The notes under the pieces: generated by a model
Database searches by the model: none
What the model saw: the letters and a program-made list of their open reading frames with translations, nothing else
What the model was told of the DNA's origin: nothing
Shown: one piece after another, positions 1-6,321 of the stretch
Layout of the letters: each line of letters opens with the position of its first letter
How positions within the stretch are numbered: position 1 is the first letter of the stretch
NCBI GenBank assembly: GCA_903932545.1
Contig: CAIZGT010000431.1
Location: forward strand, 1-7,950
DNA: 7,950 nt
Direction of reading: 5' to 3'
Source of the DNA: an uncultured Rhodospirillales bacterium
Lineage (GTDB): Bacteria > Pseudomonadota > Alphaproteobacteria > Acetobacterales > Acetobacteraceae
Translations under genes and position numbers: made by a program

Positions 1-375
1 TATGCACCGGCGAAGTTTGAATATCCGATTGACCGTTTCACGATGGAAGCCAAGCGGCAGTTGGACGTGCTGGACCGTCGCTTGGGCGAGAGCGAATTCA
101 TCGCCGGCGCGGATTACAGCATCGCCGATATTGCGATTTTCCCTTGGTATGGCGGGTTGGCGAATGGCTGGCTCTATAGCGCGGCGGAGTTCCTTGACGT
201 TGCGTCCTACAAGAACCTGCAACGTTGGACGGCGCAGGTGGGCGCGCGGGCTGCGGTGAAGCGGGGCAGGATGGTGAACCGAGTGCAGGGCGAGCTATCG
301 AGCCAGTTGCACGAACGCCATGACGCTGGGGATTTCGACACGAAGACGCAAGATAAGCTGGCAGCAGCTTCTTAG
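1..375 (+). CDS. yghU: YghU-type glutathione S-transferase / disulfide-bond oxidoreductase, C-terminal part (5' end outside window)
   Basis: The reading frame is open from base 1 and ends at TAG 373-375, giving the last 124 residues of a protein that starts before the window. It begins YAPAKFEYPIDRFTM and continues with a helical GST C-terminal domain (KRQLDVLDRRL, then the GST helix-6 N-capping box region ADYSIADIAIFPW). The tail VKRGRMVNR...LHERHDAGDF matches, from memory, the extended C-terminus typical of E. coli YghU, a nu-class GST of about 290 residues that binds two glutathiones and reduces disulfides. The thioredoxin-fold domain with the glutathione site lies upstream and cannot be checked. 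An internal ATG at 43 is not the start, because family similarity continues before it. The gene converges on katG. Both proteins deal with thiol or peroxide stress, but they are on opposite strands, so no co-transcription is implied. The family call is firm; the exact subfamily is a recollection rather than an alignment. Confidence 0.9.
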   Translation, partial: YAPAKFEYPIDRFTMEAKRQLDVLDRRLGESEFIAGADYSIADIAIFPWYGGLANGWLYSAAEFLDVASYKNLQRWTAQVGARAAVKRGRMVNRVQGELSSQLHERHDAGDFDTKTQDKLAAAS

Positions 376-451
376 GGCGGAAAAGCGTAGCGTCATCCGC
401 GGCGCTCTGTGATCACAGAGCGCCGCGGATGAAGGCGCAGCCTTTTCCGCC
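376..451. repeat. REP/BIME-like double palindrome between convergent genes, possible bidirectional terminator
   Basis: Bases 393-432 form a perfect 40-bp palindrome centred on GATC at 411-414. It is flanked by matching outer arms, GGCGGAAAAG at 376-385 and its complement CTTTTCCGCC at 442-451. The short segments between inner and outer arms (386-392 and 433-441) differ in length. Each half can also be read as its own unit of about 26 bases starting GCGGA and ending TCCGC, and the right half has a small inner stem AAGGC-GCA-GCCTT (433-445, with 432 as the first A). Two such units in opposite orientation resemble a paired REP element. It fills the 83-base gap between the stop codons of the GST gene (+) and katG (-), so it would end or stabilise both transcripts. 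There is no long U-tract, only TTTT on each strand, so Rho-independent termination is plausible but not certain. Confidence 0.75.
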
Positions 452-458
452 GCACGCA

Positions 459-2663
459 TTACGCCAGATCGAAGCGATCGGCGTTCATCACCTTGGTCCA
501 GGCTGAGACGAAGTCACACACAAACGCTGCCTCGCCATCTGCGCAGGCGAACACCTCGGCCAATGCGCGCAGTTGTGAATTTGAGCCGAACACCAGATCA
601 ACGCGTGTGGCGGTCCATTTCAGCTCACCGCTCGAACGGTCTCGCCCCTCATAAACCCCGTTCGCCGCCGCGGTCCATTTGGTGCGCATGTCGAGCAGAT
701 TGACGAAGAAATCGTTGCTCAGCACGCCTGCCCGCTTGGTGAACACGCCATGCGCGGCACCGCCGACATTGGCACCCAGCACGCGCAAGCCGCCGACCAG
801 AACCGTCATTTCCGGCGCGGTGAGGGTGAGAAGCTGGGCGCGGTCGAGCAGCAATTCCTCTGCGGCGATGGCGATGTTGGGCTTCAGATAATTGCGGAAG
901 CCATCGGCAATCGGCTCCATTACCTCGAAAGACTCAATGTCGGTTTGCTCTCGCGAGGCATCCATACGCCCCAGCGTGACCGGCACAACGATGGGATAGC
1001 CCGCCGCCTGTGCCGCCTCTTCGATGCCCGCCGAGCCGCCGATCACGATCAAATCGGCCAGCGAGACGCGACTGCCATCGGTTTGGGCTGCGTTGAACGC
1101 GGCCTGCACCCCCTCCAACGTGGCCAGCACGCTGGCGAGTTGGACGGGTTGGTTCACCGCCCAAGCCTTCTGCGGGGCCAGACGCAGCCGCGCACCGTTT
1201 GCCCCGCCGCGCTTGTCAGAGCCTCGGAAGCTGGAGGCCGACGCCCAGGCGGTGCTAACCAATTGTGCCACCGATAGGCCAGACGCCAAAATCTGCGCCT
1301 TGAGTGCGATGATACCCGCATCATTGATAAGCTTGTGATCCACCGCCGGGATCGGATCTTGCCAAATCAGCGCCTCACTCGGCACCTCGGCCCCGAGATA
1401 GCGGACGTGTGGCCCCATATCGCGATGGGTGAGTTTGAACCAAGCACGGGCGAAGGCGTCGGCGAACTGGTCGGGGTTGGCGTGGAATCGTTTGGAGATT
1501 TCCAGATAAGCCGGGTCCAGCTTCATCGCCATATCAGCGGTGGACATCACCGGGGCATGGCGACGCGTTGGGTCATGCGCATCAGGCACCAGCTTGGCGG
1601 CGGATTCGTCGGTTGGGGTCCAGATCCAGGCACCGGCCGGGCTTTTGGTCAGCGTCCAGTTATACCCGAGCAACATGTCGAAGTAGCTGTTGTCCCAGGT
1701 GGTGGGCGTGGGCGTCCAGGCACCTTCGAGGCCGCTGGTGATCGCATCCACGCCGACGCCGGAGGCGAAGCTGTTTGCCCAGCCCAAACCCTGCTGCTCC
1801 ATCGGCGCGCCTTCCGGCTCACGGCCGAGATGATCTTCCGAGGCAGCACCATGCATTTTGCCGAAGGTGTGGCCGCCCGCAGTGAGGGCCACGGTCTCCT
1901 CATCATTCATCGCCATGCGTTTGAAGGTCTCGCGAATGTCGTGGCCAGAGGCAAGCGGGTCGGGCCGACCGTTCGGGCCTTGCGGGTTGACGTAGATCAG
2001 ACCCATCTGCACGGCGGCGAGCGGCATTTCGAGCTCACGATCGCCGGTGTAGCGGCTGTCACCGAGCCAGGTGGCTTCCTCGCCCCAGTAGATATCCTCC
2101 TCGGGCTCCCACACGTCGGCTCGGCCACCGCCGAAGCCGAAGGTTTTGAAGCCCATCGATTCCAGCGCACAATTGCCGGCCAGAATCATCAAATCGGCCC
2201 AGGAGATTTTGCTGCCGTATTTCTGTTTGATTGGCCACAACAGGCGGCGCGCCTTGTCGAGATTGCCGTTGTCTGGCCAGGAATTCAGTGGGGCGAAACG
2301 CTGGGTGCCGTTGCCAGCGCCCCCTCGCCCATCAGCGGTGCGATAAGTGCCGGCCGAGTGCCACGCCATGCGGATGAACAGCGGGCCGTAATGGCCATAA
2401 TCGGCTGGCCACCAGTCTTGGCTGTCGGTCATCAACGCCACGAGGTCTTGCTTCAGCGCGGCAAGATCGAGTGTTTTGAAGGCTTGGGCATAGCTGAATT
2501 CCCGCCCCATCGGATCACTGAGCATGGAATGCTGATGCAGAATTTTGAGGTTGAGCGCATTGGGCCACCAATCCTTGTTGCCCCGGCTTTCGAATGTTGT
2601 GTGGGGGATGGAACCGTGCATCACCGGGCACTTTCCAGCACCCTGACCGCTTTTAGCGTCCAT
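459..2663 (-). CDS. katG: Catalase-peroxidase (KatG)
   Basis: Bifunctional haem b enzyme that removes hydrogen peroxide by catalase and peroxidase reactions; 734 residues, the normal size for the family. The ATG at 2663 is preferred over an in-frame TTG at 2675 because GGAGAG lies just upstream of it. The N-terminus has the usual KCPVMHG segment. The N-terminal catalytic domain holds the distal triad Arg98-Trp101-His102 (RMAWH) and the proximal His265 in GGHTFGK, with Trp316 and an Asp near 377 as proximal partners. The Met-Tyr-Trp adduct residues are present: Trp101, Tyr224 (YVNPQGP) and Met250 (RMAMNDEE). Arg414 in LTHRDMGP fits the mobile arginine needed for catalase turnover. The C-terminal half (about 430-734) is the duplicated domain that has lost haem. 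Nothing suggests inactivation. No oxyR or furA-like gene adjoins it. A 14-bp FNR/FixK-type box sits 18 bases before the start codon. Confidence 0.98.
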   Translation of the reverse strand: MDAKSGQGAGKCPVMHGSIPHTTFESRGNKDWWPNALNLKILHQHSMLSDPMGREFSYAQAFKTLDLAALKQDLVALMTDSQDWWPADYGHYGPLFIRMAWHSAGTYRTADGRGGAGNGTQRFAPLNSWPDNGNLDKARRLLWPIKQKYGSKISWADLMILAGNCALESMGFKTFGFGGGRADVWEPEEDIYWGEEATWLGDSRYTGDRELEMPLAAVQMGLIYVNPQGPNGRPDPLASGHDIRETFKRMAMNDEETVALTAGGHTFGKMHGAASEDHLGREPEGAPMEQQGLGWANSFASGVGVDAITSGLEGAWTPTPTTWDNSYFDMLLGYNWTLTKSPAGAWIWTPTDESAAKLVPDAHDPTRRHAPVMSTADMAMKLDPAYLEISKRFHANPDQFADAFARAWFKLTHRDMGPHVRYLGAEVPSEALIWQDPIPAVDHKLINDAGIIALKAQILASGLSVAQLVSTAWASASSFRGSDKRGGANGARLRLAPQKAWAVNQPVQLASVLATLEGVQAAFNAAQTDGSRVSLADLIVIGGSAGIEEAAQAAGYPIVVPVTLGRMDASREQTDIESFEVMEPIADGFRNYLKPNIAIAAEELLLDRAQLLTLTAPEMTVLVGGLRVLGANVGGAAHGVFTKRAGVLSNDFFVNLLDMRTKWTAAANGVYEGRDRSSGELKWTATRVDLVFGSNSQLRALAEVFACADGEAAFVCDFVSAWTKVMNADRFDLA

Positions 2664-2681
2664 TGTTCTCTCCAAACGTGA

Positions 2682-2695
2682 CTGATTTTTATCAA
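2682..2695 (-). promoter_or_regulatory. Putative FNR/FixK/Anr-type box upstream of katG
   Basis: On the minus strand the bases read TTGATAAAAATCAG, which matches nine of ten fixed positions of the known FNR/FixK/Anr consensus TTGAT-N4-ATCAA. The 14-bp box ends 18 bases before the katG ATG and lies next to its ribosome binding site. In the classic activating layout such a box is centred about 41 bases before the transcription start, which here would put that start inside the gene. If the box works on katG, repression or an effect on the transcription start is therefore more likely. Chance occurrence in an AT-rich patch is possible. Confidence 0.45.
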
Positions 2696-2978
2696 GCCGA
2701 TGGCGAAGATCACGACCGTCAAGGCTGGCATTCTGCCGCTTTGTTGAGCCCTTGATGGCTGATCTGGCGCGAGCTTAGCGGGATCGGGCGGCCAAACGGA
2801 AGCAGAAGCATGGCTGCGGTGATCAACGCGCCGGGCGGCCACGGGCGGCGATGGTGAAGTTGCGCAGGTGGCGCAGTTCGGTGGTTTTTCACATTCCTGT
2901 GCCAACCCGTGATTGTGAACGCAGCATGCGGGCGGGATGATAGCCACAACACAAGACCCGCAATCGGCGGCTTGCAGA

Positions 2979-2992
2979 TATCGCGCGCGATA
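2979..2992. promoter_or_regulatory. 14-bp perfect palindrome touching the hydrolase ribosome binding site
   Basis: TATCGCGCGCGATA is an exact palindrome with no spacer. Its last base is the first A of the AAGGA ribosome binding site (2992-2996) of the gene starting at 3003. A gapless palindrome makes a poor RNA hairpin but is a common form for a dimeric repressor operator, and a protein bound here would sit over the start of the transcript or the promoter. No regulator gene adjoins it, so the role is inferred from symmetry and place only. Confidence 0.35.
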
Positions 2993-3002
2993 AGGACAGC
3001 AG

Positions 3003-3803
3003 ATGATCGACCCCAATTTCGCCAAGCTCCGCGACGGCGCGCAGCTTGCCTATCGGCTGCACCCCGGCAGCGGCAAGGCGCGGCTTGTGCTGATCCATGC
3101 TTTGGCGATGAACGGCGCATTTTGGCATGAGATGCTGCCGAGCCTGCTGGCGCATGCCTCGGTGATCACGCTGGATTGTCGCGGGCATGGGGCTTCGAGC
3201 AAGTCCCCCGGCCCGTATTCGGTGGAGCAATTCGCGGATGATGTGGCGGATTTGCTAAGCCATGTTGGCTGGGAGCGCGCCGCTGTCGCCGGCGCTTCGA
3301 TGGGCGGCTGCATTGCGCAGGCGTTTGCCGGTCGGCATCCGGCGCGGCTCGCCGGGCTTGGCCTGATCGACACCACGGCGGGCTATGGCGAGGCGGCGAA
3401 GCCGGCGTGGGAGGAGCGCGGCCAGAAGGCGCTCGCACAGGGGATGGAATCGATGATCGACTTCCAGCTTTCGCGTTGGGTGACGCCGGAATTCCGCGCT
3501 GCGATGCCGCCGAGCCTGCAACAGGCGGTGGCGATTTTCACCGCCAACGCGCCGGAGAATTTCCTAGAAATCTGTCGCATGCTCGGCAATGCGGACTGTC
3601 ATGCGCTGCTGGCCGGGATCAGCGCCCCAACCGCTGTGATTGTCGGCGAAGAGGATTATGCAACCCCGGTTGCCGCAGCACAGCATCTGGCAGCCAACAT
3701 CTCCGGGGCAACGCTGCATATTCTGCCGAAGATGCGACACTTCACTGTGCTGGAATGCCCGGGCTTGGTGGCGGAGAAGCTGGCGGAAATTCTCACGGTG
3801 TAA
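3003..3803 (+). CDS. Alpha/beta-fold hydrolase, 3-oxoadipate enol-lactonase-like (PcaD family)
   Basis: Cytoplasmic protein of 266 residues with no signal peptide. The ATG has AAGGA six bases upstream. The fold markers appear in order: the beta-strand and oxyanion stretch VLIHALAMN (about 28-37), DCRGHGAS (58-65), the nucleophile elbow GASMGG with Ser99, the acid in VGEEDYATP (probably Asp218) and the base His246 in PKMRHFTVLE. The complete triad, the overall length and the lid region around 130-185 fit the PcaD / 3-oxoadipate enol-lactonase group, which opens a lactone ring in the beta-ketoadipate pathway of aromatic breakdown. However, no other pca gene is nearby, and many enzymes of this superfamily (esterases, lactonases, haloperoxidase-like) share these motifs, so the substrate is unproven. 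The gene stands alone: katG diverges from it and the electron-conduit operon converges on it. Confidence 0.88.
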   Translation: MIDPNFAKLRDGAQLAYRLHPGSGKARLVLIHALAMNGAFWHEMLPSLLAHASVITLDCRGHGASSKSPGPYSVEQFADDVADLLSHVGWERAAVAGASMGGCIAQAFAGRHPARLAGLGLIDTTAGYGEAAKPAWEERGQKALAQGMESMIDFQLSRWVTPEFRAAMPPSLQQAVAIFTANAPENFLEICRMLGNADCHALLAGISAPTAVIVGEEDYATPVAAAQHLAANISGATLHILPKMRHFTVLECPGLVAEKLAEILTV

Positions 3804-3890
3804 CACCACACTCAGTCAAGCTCAGCTCAGCAGCGTTCTATGCCGAGATCGGATGCAAACATACATCTTAGACATCACTGACACGCCACC

Positions 3891-3926
3891 AAAAAAACCC
3901 GCCGCCTCCGATCTGGAAGCGGCGGG
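3891..3926 (-). terminator. Rho-independent terminator of the electron-conduit operon, possibly bidirectional
   Basis: Stem CCCGCCGC (3898-3905) pairs with GCGGCGGG (3919-3926); an inner TCC/GGA closes a small GATCT loop. On the minus strand the stem is followed directly by seven T (3891-3897 complement), a textbook intrinsic terminator 26 bases after the stop codon of the outer-membrane barrel gene. On the plus strand the stem is followed by TGTTTTC (3927-3933), so it may also stop transcripts of the hydrolase gene that ends at 3803. Confidence 0.92.
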
Positions 3927-3952
3927 TGTTTTCTGGAATAGCCAACCGGGCG

Positions 3953-6301
3953 TTAGAAGCGCACCCGCAGAGCGGCACTGACCACATGGACCGAGTCATT
4001 CGGTGCGAGCGATCCTGGCAGCAGGATGTTGGCATACTGCGTGGACGAAGTGCCCACCATGTAGTCTTTGTAGTTAAACTTCTCCCAGTAATATCCGAAC
4101 AGCAACGTGATGTTCGGCTGGAAATTATATTCGCCGTGAATACCAACCGTGATCAGGGTGGACTTCACATCAGGCAGCGGCTTCATGTTCAGCAGGGCCA
4201 TTGTGGTGCCGGAAGCGATGGCAGTTCCGTAAACCGCCATGCCGTCACCCAACGCATAGGCGGTGTCACCAGACGATAGGTTGCCATCCAAGCTCAGTTT
4301 CAGCTTTTCCGGAATAACCTGCCAATCCGCGTTGACACCTAAGCTCTGTACCGAATCGGTGGTCTGCATGTTGTACGGCACGTAGGCACCAGTTCCACCA
4401 GTGCCGGTGGTGCCTGTCGAGTATATACTGCTCTGATTATAGTAAATCTGCTGATACGTGTAATACGCATGCACAGACATTTCCTTGGAGACTTGCCAAG
4501 AGATATCCGGACCAATCGAGGCGTTATAGTTGCTGCGCATGCCGGACGAGTTGGTTGGATAGCTGTCCTTCGCAACCTTTCCCATGAGCGATACGCTAAC
4601 CGAGTCAAGCGGCTGGAAATCCAACAACGACTTCACTTCGTCATGCGTCCGAGAGGCCTCGGAATACATCACCAAGCTCTTCAGTTCCGTTTGACCGCAA
4701 CCCGAGATGCCGCCGCACGAGACGTTCCACCAGCCCTCTTGGTTATAGTTAGATGCCCAGCGCTGCTCGTGGGCGGCGCTCAACGAGCCGAAAAGGCTGT
4801 CCAAAATCGGTCCACGCAGCTTGATGGCAGTACGCTCGGTCACCACGTCCGGTGTGGCGGTGTAGTTACGACGCATGTCATCAAGAGTTTGGGTCAGGGT
4901 AAGCTTGGTTTGTGGTGCCAAGCGATAGCCTGCCTCGATCGTGCCAACCTGATGATGGATGCTGAACGGCAGGTTGTAGGCCGGCCGTTCAGGGCTTGAG
5001 CCGATCGAACTGTTCGGATTGATGTTCGAATACAGATTGCGCGGACTTTGGTTTTCCCGGTTATCAATAGTGTACGCCACCCGAACATTCAGCCGGTGCA
5101 GAGGCTGAGCGGTCAACGCAATGTTGGCAAACGTCGTCTGGATCAAGCCGTCGAAGTTTGCTCCGTGATTGGTTGCCGTATAGGCACCAGCAACGCTGTT
5201 GCCCGTGCCATAATCCAGGCTCGCATTCTGCATCTGCAAGCCATAGCCAAAGTTCGCATTCAGCCGTGTTGTCGGGGTGAAGTTGTACCCCAACATCAAC
5301 TTGAACTGATGTGCCGCATTGTCAGGTGGCAGTGAGTAAGCTGCCCCGGTTGATGACGCTTGCGAAAGCGTGAACGGGTTCTGGATTTGGAGCGTGGAGA
5401 CGTTGTCTTGGAACTGGCTGTAAGTATAGCCCAACTGCGCCTGCAGCTTTTGCGTGCTGTAGGCGGCAGCGATGTCGAAGCGTTCCATGTCGTAGTTGAT
5501 CGGCTGTGCAAAGTAAGCCATGCCGTTGCCAGACGGGCTCGGCGCAGTGGCCACGCCAGCCCTGTACGTGCCCGCTCCAACCGCGCTGGGGGCGCCAACG
5601 AATTCCAAGGAATTCGCCTGCCAACCCTCTTTGTGCTCGTGCCGCCAGCCGCTGGTGATGGTCCAGTCATCCCACTGATATTTACCACCAAGGGTGAAGA
5701 TATCGCGCTGCGTGCTCAGTTTATAGGTCAGCATATTCGCCCCGACAGCCGGTGCGTAGTGGAATACGGGCGTGACTGTCGCGGTGGTCGGGATGCCAGA
5801 CGGCACGATATAGTTCGGGCTATAGGCCGCCGTCACCATGCTCCGCGCCGTGCCAACGCCGTCCTTGGTCATGTTGAAGATGCTCTGGAACGAGTTGCTG
5901 GCGTAGTAAGGGATGCCGTCATAGGTGAATGCCAGCCCCCATGTGCCCTGCTCACCCAATCGGATCGCCACCGAGCGATCGGACCGGCCCAGATTTTCTC
6001 CGGTGAAATCGAAGTAATGGGTGCCCCCGGAGTCCCAGGCGTCGCGGTCTGAATAGTGCAGACCAGCGAGCCCGCTGAACCCTGGGTCCACAACGCCGTT
6101 GTAGCGACCGAGGTAATACGACCGGGCGCTGTTATACTGGCCGCCCAACTCAATCCAGTTGTTGCTGGCAGGCAGTGCTGCGGTTGCAGCCGACTTTTCG
6201 TCAACATCAAAGCCCGAGTCAGATTGGGCGAAGGCTGTCAGGGGGAGCAGGCAAACGCCTGCTCCGAGAATGGCCCTGAAGGAAGACAACATGCGTGTCA
6301 T
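3953..6301 (-). CDS. MtrB/PioB-family decahaem-associated outer-membrane beta-barrel protein
   Basis: Outer-membrane porin expected to sheathe a periplasmic multihaem cytochrome so that electrons can cross the outer membrane. The ATG at 6301 (GGAG eight bases upstream) gives 782 residues and a clear signal peptide MTRMLSSFRAILGAG...AFA with cleavage near residue 25; the longer open frame to 6388 would overlap the previous gene and hide this signal. The mature N-terminus carries the family-like stretch NWIELGGQYNSARSYYLGRY, followed by alternating aromatic/polar beta strands throughout. The protein ends in VSAALRVRF, with a terminal Phe as recognised by the BAM machinery. The length is nearer to PioB of phototrophic iron oxidisers than to the roughly 700-residue Shewanella MtrB. 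There is no N-terminal CXXC; the only mature cysteines are Cys529 and Cys535. It starts 20 bases after the MtrA-like gene, so the two are translated from one mRNA and should form one complex. Confidence 0.92.
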   Translation of the reverse strand: MTRMLSSFRAILGAGVCLLPLTAFAQSDSGFDVDEKSAATAALPASNNWIELGGQYNSARSYYLGRYNGVVDPGFSGLAGLHYSDRDAWDSGGTHYFDFTGENLGRSDRSVAIRLGEQGTWGLAFTYDGIPYYASNSFQSIFNMTKDGVGTARSMVTAAYSPNYIVPSGIPTTATVTPVFHYAPAVGANMLTYKLSTQRDIFTLGGKYQWDDWTITSGWRHEHKEGWQANSLEFVGAPSAVGAGTYRAGVATAPSPSGNGMAYFAQPINYDMERFDIAAAYSTQKLQAQLGYTYSQFQDNVSTLQIQNPFTLSQASSTGAAYSLPPDNAAHQFKLMLGYNFTPTTRLNANFGYGLQMQNASLDYGTGNSVAGAYTATNHGANFDGLIQTTFANIALTAQPLHRLNVRVAYTIDNRENQSPRNLYSNINPNSSIGSSPERPAYNLPFSIHHQVGTIEAGYRLAPQTKLTLTQTLDDMRRNYTATPDVVTERTAIKLRGPILDSLFGSLSAAHEQRWASNYNQEGWWNVSCGGISGCGQTELKSLVMYSEASRTHDEVKSLLDFQPLDSVSVSLMGKVAKDSYPTNSSGMRSNYNASIGPDISWQVSKEMSVHAYYTYQQIYYNQSSIYSTGTTGTGGTGAYVPYNMQTTDSVQSLGVNADWQVIPEKLKLSLDGNLSSGDTAYALGDGMAVYGTAIASGTTMALLNMKPLPDVKSTLITVGIHGEYNFQPNITLLFGYYWEKFNYKDYMVGTSSTQYANILLPGSLAPNDSVHVVSAALRVRF

Positions 6302-6321
6302 GATCGTTACTCCGGGGTGCC

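Larger units (their letters stand above)
2664..3002. other. Divergent intergenic control region between katG and the alpha/beta hydrolase gene
   Basis: About 340 bases separate the two divergent start codons. Short open frames cross it on both strands, but none has a recognisable product or a convincing ribosome binding site, so I see no gene. It holds the katG ribosome binding site, an FNR/FixK-type box (2682-2695), a weak stem TGCGC/GCGCA at 2861-2875 followed by TTTTT at 2885-2889, and a 14-bp palindrome (2979-2992) next to the hydrolase ribosome binding site. No convincing sigma-70 promoter pair was found for either gene. Confidence 0.6.

Noticed and set aside
1335..2681. A 448-residue open frame on the plus strand covering much of katG
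   Set aside because: It lies entirely opposite katG, whose active-site motifs are intact. The translated plus-strand protein has no recognisable motif and is a codon-bias shadow of a GC-rich gene.
2717..2722. TTGACG on the minus strand as a katG -35 element
   Set aside because: No acceptable -10 hexamer lies 16-18 bases downstream; the nearest AT-rich candidate (GATAAA) is about 23 bases away.
2861..2889. TGCGC/GCGCA stem followed by TTTTT in the katG-hydrolase gap, as a terminator
   Set aside because: The stem is only five firm pairs, the T-run is ten bases away, and no plus-strand gene ends before it.
2913..2941. TTGTGA with GATGAT/ATGATA as a promoter for the hydrolase gene
   Set aside because: Spacing is acceptable but both hexamers match the consensus poorly, so it was not annotated.
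2621..3230. Several minus-strand frames upstream of katG and overlapping the hydrolase start
   Set aside because: They are Arg/Pro/Ala-rich, overlap one another and both known genes, and lack a good ribosome binding site or any familiar motif.
4388..4420. Thr/Gly repeat stretch in the barrel protein as a hypervariable microsatellite
   Set aside because: The repeat is short and the codons vary, so a flexible extracellular loop explains it without a slippage mechanism.
5604..5619. GAATTCC-AA-GGAATTC inverted repeat
   Set aside because: It lies within coding sequence of the barrel gene, and short arms made of two EcoRI-like sites are compatible with chance.
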